A stretch of 64,000 nucleotides of DNA from Bursaphelenchus xylophilus (GCA_904066235.2 CAJFCV020000001.1:3286001-3350000); one strand, 5' to 3'; positions 27,710 to 39,457 are shown, numbered from the stretch's first letter. Notes: generated from the letters alone by a model not told the origin. Made by a program: numbers and translations.

Positions 27710-28530
27710 ACAATTATGAGTATTGTACTTGGAGGGATGATGACTAATGGCCGGAAATGGCTATTTTTGGAAGGCTAAGGCTACGGCGAGTCTTGAGGAG
27801 GGCTAGATGGAAAGTTTAGACTCTGTTATAAGTTGTAAAGTCAAAAAAAGTGGAATTAATTGGGAATTGGACGATCATTTATATTGCACTTGGAAGTGAT
27901 GACTATGTCAAGAAATGGCATTTTTAGATGAAACAAAAGGGTTTTGGAGGCCATGTTGTGCGGAATAGAAAAGCTATGGTATTTTACAAACGAAGAATGT
28001 CAAAAAAATCGATGTAAAACATAAGCAGGGCAAGGATTTATATTATACTTGATATTGACCGGTAATGGGGGAAAAATGGAAATCGTGATAACTTGATGGC
28101 AAGTGTATGATTCAAAAACTCTTCATAATAAATGTATAGGCCATTTACAACATCTCAAGTCGTTAAAATAAAGATCCGTCAAGATTTTCACTAATTTTTA
28201 TATTATACTTGGTTTAGCAGCTAATGTTTAAAAAATTAGGAATAAAGGGTTCTAATGACCATTTTATGGTATAAGCAGATGGATAAACATGTTATTTGCT
28301 ATATGCTACAATAATAAATGGCTTTCTGGTATGTGGGTGTGATAACTTGGCTAATTTTTATATTATACTTGATATGATGACTAATGAAAAAAAACATGAC
28401 TTTAGTTCTTCTAATGGCTTAAAAAATGTCTATCCTGTTTCTCAAGGAAATTTTACATCACTCTCTACTTGAAAAAGCCCTTGGCCACACAGAAAATATA
28501 AAATTTGACCAATTTTTATATTACACTTGA
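27710..28530. repeat. degenerate tandem repeat, period about 160 bp
   Basis: The core TTTATATTATACTTG(A/G), with variants TATTGTACTTGG, TATTGCACTTGG and TATTACACTTGA, lies near 27717, 27877, 28038, 28196, 28356 and 28513: steps of about 157-161 bp. A TGA(T)GACTAATG-like string follows most cores. Between cores the sequence has diverged almost completely. Confidence 0.7.
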
Positions 28531-28837
28531 CCATTACCAAACGGAACCCGTTAAACCCTTGATTATTTTTATGCACAAGATTACTCATCCAACCCAGACA
28601 ACTTTCAGCCAATTTGCATCACCAGCCCCCCATGAAAACGCAGGTAATTCCTCCGATTTGGCCGAAATGACTCAAGAATCGGTAGAAATGGGAGAAAAAT
28701 CGCCACAACCCGCATGAATCACATATTCAAGGCAAAAACTTGACGGGCAAATACGTTGGAAGGCGTGTTCATGTCAAAACATGGGCGAAACTTTATGAAA
28801 ACCCATAAAAATCGAGGAAAAATAGACAAAATAGGCC

Positions 28838-29335
28838 GGTTGCACGGTGCGGACGAGATTTTAGGCTAAAAGTTGGGTTGCACCGTGCGAAAATTAAAAA
28901 AATTGGTTTTGCACGGTGCAGTCGAGATTTTAGGCTAAAAATGGGCTTGCACAGTGCGAAAATGTGGAAAATTGGTTTTGCACAGTGCGGACGAGATTTT
29001 AGGCTGAAAATGGGCTTGCACAGTGCGGAAATTTGGAAAATTGTTTTTGCACGGTGCGAACCGGATTTTAGGCTAAAAATTGGGTTGCACGGTGCGAAAA
29101 TTTGGAAAATTGTTTTTGCACAGTGCGGACGAGATTTTAGGCTAAAAACTAGCTTGCACTGTGCGAAAATTTGAAAAATTGTTTTTGCACAGTGCAGTCG
29201 AGATTTTAGGCTAAAAATGGGCTTGCACAGTGCGGAAATTTGAAAAATTGTTTTTGCACGGTGCGGACGAGATTTTAGGCTAAAAACTAGCTTGCACTGT
29301 GCGAAAATTTGAAAAATTGTTTTTGCACAGTGCCA
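28838..29335. repeat. 69-bp tandem repeat array, about seven units
   Basis: TTAGGCT recurs at 28861, 28930, 28999, 29068, 29137, 29206 and 29275, exactly 69 bp apart each time. Each unit contains two GCACNGTGC palindromes and one GATTTTAGGCTAAAA, itself nearly palindromic. Because 69 is a multiple of three and no stop falls in one frame, the array is open for about 98 codons with a 23-residue repeat. I consider that a by-product. Confidence 0.95.
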
Positions 29336-31185
29336 TGAGATTTCTTTAAAGGAAAAATTTGCGATAGCAAAAAAAATTTTTTTGGCGATTTTTTGATGAA
29401 AATTTGGGACAAATTAAAAAAAATATTTTTGTAAATATCAAAAAATTTTTTTTGCAAATTGAATTTTTGGTAAAAATTTTGCAAAACCCCGCAAAATCCC
29501 CTCCGGCTGTTTGCGGATCGACTCCTGAAGCCGCACTGACGCAATGCAAATATTGCCACACCCAATTCAAAAAAAAAGTTTTTTTCGATTCAAAGGTGCG
29601 AAGGCCCATAAAATTTGGAAAAGTTTTCGGGAGATTGCACCGTGCGATCGGGGGGATTTTATTAAGGCGAGCGTTCTTTTTTGAAGGCCAACGTTTTTTT
29701 GCACAGTGCGAAAAAAATTTGGCTTTTAAATTTGAATGCACAGTGCAAGAAGTTGGAAAAAATTGCACTGTGCAGAGAACAAAGAGACACGAAAGTTTGC
29801 ACTGTGCAATCAAAAAAATCCGCACAGTGCAATGACAAAAATTGCACCGTGCAAAAATCAAAATTCTCATCGCACAGTGCAAAACAAACCCCTCAAAGCC
29901 AAAAGAAAAACAAAATCCATTCCGATTGCACAGTGCATTCAGCCCGAAAAAACGCACGGTGCGATCAAAGCCATCGCGGTTGGCAAATCGAATCAAAACA
30001 GTGCGAAAACACTGGGGAGACACTGACCGCAATGGGATCGCCGGGCGACACAAATTGGCGACACGGAAAGAAATGAGTGCAATTGAGCGACAAAAATCGG
30101 AAAAGGGCAAATCAAGCGACAAAAAGATGGGATGCGGAGATTGCACGGTGCGACGGGGGATTTGGGCCGGCCGCAGCGTGCGACGCCAATCTTTTGAAAA
30201 GAAGGGAATGCACAGTGCAAAAAAAGTAAAAAATTGCACTGTGCAGAAAAAAAAAATAAAATTGCACGGTGCAGATTGGCGATTTGCGATAAAAAAAAAT
30301 TTGCACAGTGCAGCCGACTTTCCGAAAATCGCACAGTGCGACCATTTTTTCCCGCAAAATCCGCGCGATTTCTCGCCAAACTTGGAAAAGCGTCAAAATT
30401 CCCACGCACGGTGCGGTCCCTCTTCCCGAATGATTGCACCCCAAACGCGAACTTTTTTTTTTGACGCCCAATCCGATCTGACACTTGTGCGAGGAACAGC
30501 AATTCTTTTTTCTTTTTGCCCTTTTGACTCATGAGCCGGAAAATGAGTCGCACGGTGCGGTGTGTTTGGCATGCAAATTGGTCGGGGCGATTGCAACAAA
30601 GGAGCGCACGGTGCGCTCAAAAGACGAGAGCGACAATCGGCTTCTTGTGATCGTGGGAGTTTTGGGCGGGAGTGCACTGTGCGGGGAAATGAATGGAAAG
30701 TGGTTGAGTGCACCGTGCAGTGTGAAGGGCAAGCGATTTTCCGCACCGTGCAATGAGTTTTGCGGCTTATCGCATTTTGCGAGAAGAATCTGCACAGTGC
30801 AGTGGAAGGTCGGCCGCACCGTGCAATCCAAGCTTTTAATCGCACAGTGCAATCAACTTTCCGCACAGTGCATCGTTTTTTCAGCTCACTGTACAGTGCA
30901 AAATAGAATTCGACCCGCACAGTGCAATAGAGTTTCCGCACCGTGCAATAACGTTTGAGCCAATTGCACAGTGCAATAAAGTTTGCAAACCGCACAGTGC
31001 AATCATTTTTTCAACTCACTGCACAGTGGAAAATTAGAATTCGACCCGCACAGTGCAAAAGATTTCCCGCACCGTGCAATAACCTTCCCACAAGCCGCAC
31101 TGTGCAATCAAATCTTCAAACCGCACAGTGCAAGCCCACCTCTCTCCCATAATTATTCGCACGGTGCACTCTCCCCTTTTTTGTT
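29336..31185. repeat. palindrome-rich block with irregular spacing
   Basis: After about 300 bp of AT-rich DNA, GCACNGTGC copies resume near 29638 and continue to about 31167, often as neighbouring pairs separated by 20-40 bp. Variants with one mismatch (CACTGTACAGTG near 30888, GCACAGTGG near 31023) occur within otherwise duplicated phrases such as TTCAACTCACTGCACAGTG, showing local copying followed by decay. CAAACCGCACAGTGCAA occurs twice. Confidence 0.85.
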
Positions 31186-31189
31186 GCGA

Positions 31190-31700
31190 TTCAAATTGAA
31201 ATTTGTCGCCGATTCAAAGAGCTCTCAAAAATTGAATGCGGCGACACTTCTTTCGCCAATTTGTGCGGTCCGTAAATCATCGCTGGGGCCAAAAGAAATG
31301 GCCAAAGAGAGAGATGTTTTTGATTCGTTTTGCGACAAAATGCCTCTTCAATTGGCCGATCCGATGTCAAAGGGCGACAAAGATGGAGAAAGCGACAGGG
31401 AAAGGAGAAAACAAAGAAATCAATGGGGTTTTGATGACTTTTTGGGGTGAATTGAGATTTTTCCAAATTTTTTGGGAAAAGTAAGATAAAATACGGCAAA
31501 GAAATTTTACTCTGCAATAAAAAAAAATTTTTATATTCATGGAATTTTTGAAATTTTTGGGGAAAATGCGACAAGATTTTTTTTAAAACTTTTTTGAAGT
31601 AAAATAGGGTTAAATACGACCAAAAGAACAGTGCGCCGATAAAAAATTGATTTTTTCCGACGACTAGCCCGTTCGAAAACTCGCCGGACTGATTTCGGCG
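31190..31700. other. gap between palindrome blocks, no gene seen
   Basis: A stretch without the palindrome. Open frames here have no recognisable domain. GATAAAATACGGC near 31485 and GTTAAATACGAC near 31611 are variants of the GTAAAATACG motif. Confidence 0.35.
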
Positions 31701-32012
31701 ACATGCACTGTGCGAGAACAAACGTTCACTTTGCACTGTGCAATTTCTGGTTTTTGCACCGTGCGGCTTTTTTCGGCTGTCGCTCGCACCCCGACTCTTT
31801 CTGCACAGTGCAATCGCCAAAAATCACTCCAGTGACTTTCCGCAAGGTGGATGGGAGTTTGTCGCGGCCCGCACGGTGCACAAAAACCCCCGATTTTTGC
31901 ACCGTGCATTCATCATGTTTTTGTTTTGCACCGTGCGGCTTTTTTGGGCTGTCGCTCGCACCCCGACTTTTTCTGCACAGTGGAATCGCCAAAAATCACT
32001 CCAGTGACTTTG
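31700..32012. repeat. 172-bp direct repeat carrying three palindromes
   Basis: A phrase with TTTTTGCACCGTGCGGCTTT, GGCTGTCGCTCGCACCCCGA, TCTGCACAGTG and AATCACTCCAGTGACTTT starts near 31752 and again near 31924, 172 bp apart. A diverged third copy is at about 38170-38260. A cassette of this kind shows the palindromes being carried along within larger units. Confidence 0.85.
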
Positions 32013-32454
32013 TGAATGGACAAAATTTGCCAAAAAAATCCAAAAATCAAAAAAAAATATAAAATTTTTGTCGAAAATTTATTTTAAAATTGTAAAATAC
32101 GCCAGGAGGAATCATGTATTTTTTCGATTTTTTAAAACTCAAAAAATAGTTCAAATCGAAAAAAAAAATAAAAAAAAAATTTTGACAATGACTTCGAAGA
32201 CCTTGAGGAAAGCGTGGACTACAAAAAATCGCCGCCAACGCACTCGGGATTCGACCTCAACCGATGAAATCACCCCATTCGGACAACAGATCCTATTTTC
32301 AGTGATCGTTAAATTTTAGGGACGGCGCGGCGCAAAAAATGTGAGGAGTTTTGAGGAAAAAACGAAGGAGAAAAGTGAAACTAAAGTGTTAAAAAAGACA
32401 AAAAATTTATAAAAAAATATATTTTTTAATAGTTTTTGCCATAAAAACTTTTTT

Positions 32455-33240
32455 TTGCACAGTGCAAAAAAATATTTCTATTGCACAGTGCATGTTCTAT
32501 TTTGAAATTGTTTTTTCGCACTGTGCAACCTTTTTGAGTTCACAAAGACTTTGTCGCTTTGCACAGTGCGGCCCAAAAATCCAAAAAAAAAGAAAAAATG
32601 CACTGTGCGTTTGCTACAAAGAGTTTTTTGAAAACCCCGATTTTCGCACTGCGCAAAAAATTATTAATTCCACTGCACAGTGCAAACAGAATTTTCAAAA
32701 AAAATTTTTTGCACTGTGCAATCTCAAAAAGACTTTGTCGCTTTGCACAGTGCAGTGTAAAAATCCAAAAAGATGAAAAAATGCACTGTGCGTTCACGAC
32801 GAGTTCCGGATTTTTTGAAACCCCCGATTTTCGCACTGTGCAAAAAAATATAATATTTTCCATTGCACAGTGCAAAAGGAATTTTCAAAAAAATTTTTTG
32901 CACTGTGCAATCATTTTTTTCAATTCTCAATTTTCGCTTGCACAGTGCAGTGCAAAAAATCCAAAAAAGAGAAAATCCCAATTTCTGCACTGTACAAAAA
33001 ATTATTATTTCCATTGCACAGTGCAAAGACATTTTCAAAAAAAAAAATTCTTTTGCACAGTGCAATCATTTTTTCAAGTCTCAATTTTCGCTTGCACAGA
33101 AAAAGAGGAAATCCCAATTTCTGCACTGTGCAGGAAATTATTATTTCCATTGCACAGTGCAAAAGGAATTTTCAAAAAAAATTTTTGCACTGTGCAATCA
33201 TTTTTTCAAGTCTCAATTTTCGCCTGCACAGTGCAATCCA
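32455..33240. repeat. palindrome array with a unit of roughly 150-190 bp
   Basis: Units run GTCGCTTTGCACAGTGCRG, a short AAAAATCCAAAAA spacer, GCACTGTGC, ATTATTATTTCCATTGCACA and TTTTTGCACTGTGCAATC. The landmark CGCTTGCACAG or CGCTTTGCACAG recurs near 32552, 32737, 32935 and 33088. Later units have lost one or two palindromes (GCACAGAAAAAGAG near 33095). Confidence 0.85.
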
Positions 33241-35920
33241 AAACTTCTCGATTGACGGACAAGGTAAAACAAGATAAAAACTATAGTTTATCTCCCAAAA
33301 AATCCAATGTTTTACATTTCCACACCTCCAAATTGCTTTCGCAAAACATTCGCGACAAGAATAGAAAATTGTCCCTGCCAAAAAACACGCAGAACGGCCT
33401 GGCCCTACTTAATGACTCGTCCTAATCCGGGCATTTCGGAAATTGTTTTTCGGAAAAGCCCTCGGGGCATGTGCCTTCACCTGTGGATTTAGTGGGCCAG
33501 AAAAAAAAACTTTTTTTTTGGGACTTTTTGCACTCTCATTAAGCGTGAAAGGCCGCGCGCATTGTGTCTCGGAAATCTCGCTAATTCACCGTGAAATGCG
33601 TGGGGCTTTTCAAAAAACTCTCGAAAACAAGGCGAATTTGCATAAATTTGCATATGGGTAAATTTGCATTTTCGATGAGAACTTGGTATTGTTTTGGAGT
33701 TGGAAAAGTTGGAGAGGCCAAAATGAAGGGACGTTTGACAACTTTCACCTGGATTTTGTCAGGATACTGGTATTTATAGGCTGTTTTCGAAGAAAAAGGG
33801 TCCAAGCTGACATGAATAATTTAAAGCAGCATGAAAACCATTGTAAATTTTGTTTGAATTTTGTTTTCTTTGCCACAAAAGTAAAAGTGAGATTTTGAAA
33901 GACCAAAATTAGCATTTCTCACACTTGCAACGAAATGCCAAAAATTCTGAGAAATTAGAAATTTAAAAAACGCAGATTTTCACTAAATTTTCTCAATGTA
34001 AAGAGAAGATTTTTAACTGTTTTGGCGACAAAAAAACATAATTTTCATCTTTTCAGATTGCCGACCCATGAAACAAAATGCAAAAATTCCCAAAAAATTT
34101 GAAATTTTTCGAAAATCTTGACAATTTATATATCTAAAAACTCCTCAAAACATTCCCTGGAACTGTCACACACTATGAACAAAGTTTCTCCATATTAAAA
34201 CTTCATTTAAACGCCTTGAAACAGAATGCCAAGTTTGGCGGGAAACCAAAAAATTCAAATTTATGGGGAAAAAATGATGCCATTTGGTCTCAAATAGATC
34301 CCAACGCACAAATAGTTTTGAACAAAAAATTCTTACCTCGCCAAATCCCCTCTTTTCCAACCTCAAAGTCGTCTCCTCCTCTTTCATGGATGACCCGCAA
34401 AAGTAATAAAATTGAAAGGCTTTGTGGATCGTTAGCACATTTGCGGGAAAAGTGATCGAAAATGGGATTTGTGACAGTCTAATGAAAACGTTCGGGATCT
34501 CTCCCTTTTTCGCTGGTAGTCGAATACAGTCTTCGGTTTGGAGTAACGGATCTCGGAGAAAACTCGTTAAAATTGTCGTTGGAGATTCTAATTACAAGTT
34601 GAAAACTTGTTAATATGATGATTTAGAGGGCTGAGGGAATTGAGAGCAGGATTAGAGAAAAATTGAGGGATAGTGAAAAGCAATGGATCAGTAATTAAGA
34701 TTTCTTTTTTTAATGGCAGGTTTTTGGAGGTTCAACTTCCAAGTGCAATATCTCTGAACGCGACAATTGGATTTTGATGAAATTCGGGAAAAGTTAAGAA
34801 ACCTCTAAGACATAGAAAAAGCTTTTTTCTCTAACCGTCTCTCCGCTTTCTCCGTTGTTTCTCGTCCAAAAAGATCGTTTAATATACCGGCTCGCTTTAA
34901 AAAACAAATGCTGAAAATTTCAGCAATTGAAATACCATCAGTATAGATTAATTATACAAAATTTGAAGGAAATCCGTGAACTACTTTTTGGGAAATTCAC
35001 TTTTTGCTCAAAAACTCGCAAATTCCTGCCTGAATTAGTAAAATCATCCGAAAAACTCAAATTTCCGGATCAACACGACTTAAAAAGCCTTTAAAAATAC
35101 AACAGCTAGCCTAGAATTTTAAAATACGAAACAATCATGAAGAAATCTGAAAAATACAAAAAAAAAACAAAATTTTTCGAAAACAACCTTTTATTCCTCT
35201 CTCCAAAAATGGACTGTGTTTTTTAACGAGTTTTTCCCTCCGGCGATGAGTCAGATGATAAGAGAGGAGAAGCGGTCTGGGCTGATGAAGAATACAAAAT
35301 TATTCGAATTGCTTTTTTTGAATTTTTAACGGAAGAATTAATCGAATTTCTCATGGAATTTGGAAATTTTGGGTGGGAAAATTTAATTTTTTTGTCTGAA
35401 AATCAGATTTTTCGAACTTTTTCCGATGAAAAAATCGGGAAAAATTGATAAACAATTTGAAAAATTAGTTTTGCTCAACAAAAAATTTGATTTTTCCAAT
35501 TCTTTCCATAAAAAATCAAAAAAAAATTTGGCCCGAAACAAGAAAAGACAGTCAAATGACTTCGGACCAAAAATTGGCCAAGTTTTTGTGGCTACAAAAA
35601 ACAAATAATAGATCCGCAAGACCCGATAACAATGTTTTTGTAAAAGAAAAAGGAAAAAGTCCCAAAAAAATCTTGGTTTTCGCTTATGATAAGTGATGCC
35701 CAAACAAGTGTGTTCTGTCACCAAACAATATTAAGCGGGTTAGGGTCGAGGGACGGCTAAGCGGATCAGGAAGAGGAGGGGAGCGATACATGGGAACACG
35801 CATTTCGAATATAATCGGGGCGAAAAGTGGACGAAGCGACACGATTTCCCAGATTTATTAGCAAAGATATTGGTAGGAATTGCGGGAAAGGACGTGGAAT
35901 ACATGGTAAATAAGTAAGGC
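33240..35920. other. palindrome-free gap, no convincing gene
   Basis: AT-rich DNA. A diverged copy of the CTCTCC dispersed repeat lies at about 34820-35040. A minus-strand segment near 34345-34420 ends in a GAG/GTAAGA donor-like site and could be an isolated exon or relic, but I find no partner exons. GAAACAGAATGCCA (34217-34231) repeats a phrase found in the laminin-G gene introns. Confidence 0.35.
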
Positions 35921-35923
35921 GAG

Positions 35924-37120
35924 ATGCACAGTGCAAAAAAAAAATTTTTTGCTTTGTTTTTTTTTTTTTTGAAAAAAAAACGTTTTTTTTTGCACTGTGC
36001 AGTAAAAAAAATCCACGAAAGATTGTTTATGATTTATCGCACTGTAAAAAAATCATACTTTTTACTGCACTGTGCGCACAAGAAAGGCAAAAAATCGAGC
36101 GCACTGTGCGAAAAAATATGTTTTTTGTTGCACCGTGCAAGAAGAAAAAAATCACAAAATGCACAGTGCAAGAAAAAAAATTTTTTTTGCTTTGTTTTTT
36201 TTTGAAAAAAAACGTTTTTTTTTGCACTGTGCAGTAAGAAAAAATCCATGAAAAATTGTTTATGATTTATCGCACTGTAAAAAAATCATACTTTTTACTG
36301 CACTGTGCGCACAAGAAAGGCAAAAAAAAACACTGTGCAAAAAAATATGTTTTTTGTTGCACCGTGCAAGAAGAAAAAAATCACAAAATGCACAGTGCGG
36401 AATAAAAAGAAACATTTTTGCACAGTGCGGTAAAAAAGAAAAGTCGACTGCACCGTGCAGTGAGTCAAAAAAAGGCCAAAAAATCGCATAGTGCATAAAA
36501 AATCATCTATGATTTACCACACGGTAAAAAAATCTATTTTCTGCACTGTGCGTCCAGAGAAAAGCAAAAAATTGAGCGCACTGTGCGAAGAAAAAATTTT
36601 TTTGTGTTGCAGTGTGCGAGTAGAAAGCATTCTCAAAATGCACAGGGCGGAATGAAAAAAAACAATTTTTTGCATTTTATTGCACCGTGCTTCTAGAGAA
36701 AAGCAAAAAATTGAGCGCACTGTGCGAAGAAAAAAATTTTTTGTATTGCACTGTGAAAACAGAAAAAAATGTAAAAATGCACAGTGCAGAATAAAAAACA
36801 GTTTCTTTTGCACTGTGCGTTGAGCAAATGATGTCAATAACGGTTGCACAGGGCAAAAATTTTTTTTTTATTTTTTTTTTGTTTTTATTTTTTATTTTTT
36901 GACCGCACATTGCAGTATAAAAATTATTTTTGGTTGATTGCACAACAAAAAAATCAAATTTGACTGCACTGTGCATCCAGAAGAAAAGCAAAAAATCGAT
37001 TGCACGGTGCAAAACAAAAAAATATTTATATCGCACAGTGCACTGCAGTGCAAACAAAATTTCTCGAACTGCACAGTGCAGAAGAAATAATAAATTTTTT
37101 GCACAGTGCATTGGGAAAAA
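35924..37120. repeat. palindrome array with a direct repeat of about 237 bp
   Basis: The first unit (about 35924-36160) is repeated almost exactly at 36161-36395: ATGCACAGTGCA, T-rich and A-rich runs, TTTTTTGCACTGTGCAGTA, TTGTTTATGATTTATCGCAC, ACTGCACTGTGCGCACAAG and GTTGCACCGTGCAAGAAG. Degenerate further units run to about 37110. Confidence 0.9.
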
Positions 37121-38400
37121 ATAAAAAAAATGTATAAATAGAACGATGCAGCACTTCTTATAATCACTGGAATTAGCTTTAAGGCGCACACGAAATAAAT
37201 AATTATTTCCCGTAAAAAAATGTTATTTACCCGGAAAATCTCGACTAAAAAATTGCATAGGAAGAGAGGGAAATGTTCGAAAACAGGGAGCGAGAATCTC
37301 GACAAATTCGAAAATTAATTGAAATTAAACGAAGAGGAACGCAAAAAAACTACTTAAATTTGTTTAAATTGTATCATTTTACAAGCGAAATTGTAGAATA
37401 ACCATTAAAAGTGAATGTAATCTAAGTACAAGTTGGTTGTTAAACATGCACTTTGGAGGTTCTATAATGACTTTGAGGGAAGAAATGGGATTAAAAAGTA
37501 AGAACAAAGAAAAATAATTGAAAATGACGAATGTTTGGGGTTTAATAATCAAATTATGACGATTCAGGTAATGTAATCTTGTTTGGAATACGGGGAATTG
37601 GCTAGAAGGTCAATAATAAATAAAAAAATCCGAATTGTTGGTTAAAAAATTTGAAAAACGCAACCGCACTGTGCAGAAATTAATTTAGGAAAATTTCCTG
37701 AAATTTCTCTTTTAAAACGAATAATTTTGGCCCAAAAATCACAGAAAATATTCATAATAAGTCCTATTTCATCGTTCAAAAAAACCCACAGTTGCACTGT
37801 GCAAAAATTAACAATTAAAAATTTCGCACAGTGCGGAGCCATTTTTAGTCTAAAATTTACTCCGCACCGTGCAAAAACCAAATTCTACCAAAATCTAAAA
37901 AAAAACTCTCAAATTTTTTTCGACAAAACTCTCCAGTAAAATTAGATTGTTTTGACTATTTCTGCCCATTAAAGAAGCCCTTTTTTGTTAGATTTTATCC
38001 AAGGGATTCCAAATTCGATTATCCAGAAACAAAACATTTCGCCTTTTTTCGTTTCAAACCGAATGCTTGTATTCGTTGTATTATTCCGTTTTCAAAGTCG
38101 ATATAGTGATTTTTGCGACAGGCACTGTGAAAAAACAAAAGTTCTACCTGCACTGTGCAATTTCTTGCTTTTTGCACCGTGCAATAGGCTTTATTTGGGC
38201 TGTCGCTCCCCGAGTTTTTTTGCACAGTGCATGTCGCCGAAATCACGAGAGTTATTCTTTTCGCGCGCCCAAAATTCGCGCCGGCTTTGTTGAGAAAAGT
38301 TTGCGTGGCTGCGATATTGCACTTGCACGGTGAAGTCTGGTCAAATGCACGCCGCAAAAAGGGGTTTTGTCGGTGCGGCCCACAACAAAAGTCTACGAAC
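37121..38400. other. right edge of the palindrome region, no gene seen
   Basis: Sparse palindromes at about 37665, 37794, 37824, 37863, 38150, 38175 and 38221. The 38170-38260 stretch is a diverged relative of the 172-bp unit at 31752. Beyond 38350 the palindrome becomes rare for the rest of the window. Confidence 0.5.
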
Positions 38401-38421
38401 CTTCTGGAACGACTAGTAATA

Positions 38422-38683
38422 CAGTGAGGGACCTGATCCAGTGGCAAAAAACGTACCATTTTGCATCCGGAGAAGCGAAAGTATCAAAAATGTGGCAAAA
38501 TGCTTCCCTCTCCAAGTTAAAAAACCTCGTTTTGAAGGGCGCGCCCTTTACCTCACAAAAAGAGCGGGTGCGCTTTTCAAATTGGAGTTTTTTCACTTGG
38601 AGAGGGAAGCATTTTGCCACATTTTTGATACTTCCCGGATGGAAAACGGTATATTTTTTGCCACTGGATCATGTCCCCCACTG
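38422..38683. mobile_element. 262-bp foldback MITE with TA target duplication
   Basis: Flanked by TA at 38420-38421 and 38684-38685. Termini CAGTGAGGGACCTGATCCAG and the complement of CTGGATCATGTCCCCCACTG; the arms continue for about 95 bp with TGGCAAAAAACGTACC, GTATCAAAAATGTGGCAAAA and GCTTCCCTCTCCAAGT. A second copy is at 44490-44702. CAGTG ends plus TA duplication place it with Tc1/mariner-type MITEs. No open frame of its own. Confidence 0.85.
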
Positions 38684-39299
38684 TAGGAGGATTCCGTTGT
38701 AAAAAAGTTTATTTTTGGCATAAAATCGACTCTTGGGTACTCAAAAATTTTTTACTACGGACTGATTTTATTGTACAGAAATCTGTAGTTCTCTAAAAAT
38801 AATTTTTTAGCCAAGTCCACAAAAAAATTAAATGTCATCCATAATGTAAAATTGGACCGAAAACAATAATACTATATACGATTACACAACCTCCCCCCTC
38901 CATTATCGGATTACATTACGACCGGGAAACCAAAAAAAAATGTCTGTGAAATACGAAATTTCTTTTGGTAAACATAATGAATCAGTCCTTTTCGTTACTA
39001 ATAACCCATTACCAACAACTTTTCGAACGTTATCTCAATTTTTTAATCCCTATAAAACCCAACAAAAAGATATTTTTTGCTGAAAAAAGGCAAGAATAAA
39101 TAAAGTCATAAGGATCGCAAAGACAAACAAAACAGTAAACGTGCGATATAGTGTGATATCGGAGGGGAAACTGAGTCATCTTGTTGAATATTTCATAGAA
39201 GGCGCTAAATTCCTCCCTTCGAATTTTGTCTCGAATTTCAAAGGTTTTGTGGACGGAAAAGGACGGAAATAAAGTAAAGTAAATACTGTCAAAACGCTG

Positions 39300-39457
39300 T
39301 ATCAGTTTGTCGGAAAAATACTGAACACAATGTTGCATGGAAAATCGCATCGCCTCCAAGAAAATGACTTGTGACACGGCAAAATAAAATTGATTTTCAC
39401 TTCAGCGACGCGATTGGTGCAGCGACAGAGTGCTCATTATTTTCCCGACAGACTAAT
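39300..39457. mobile_element. MITE, CTGTCGGGAAAATAATG family
   Basis: Left end ATCAGTTTGTCGGAAAAATA (decayed) and right end TTTTCCCGACAGACTAATA. Internal TTGCATGGAAAATCGCATCG matches the copy at 9435-9586, so the two belong to one subfamily. Confidence 0.75.

Noticed and set aside
28838..29335. Regular repeat array that could suggest a CRISPR
   Set aside because: The units are contiguous 69-bp repeats without unique spacers, and the genome is a nematode.
24446..33425. Many long open frames on both strands within the palindrome domain
   Set aside because: Their translations are repeats of CTVQ, HCAI or HSA-like strings generated by GCACNGTGC, in every frame and strand; no splice pattern or domain supports coding.
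14869..34231. CTGTTTCA strings (about 14874, 20829; reverse near 34220) resembling the C. elegans piRNA upstream motif
   Set aside because: Each lies in the same repeated phrase GGCATTCTGTTTCA, so they are copies of a repeat; there are only a few, and no spacing to a start T could be tested.
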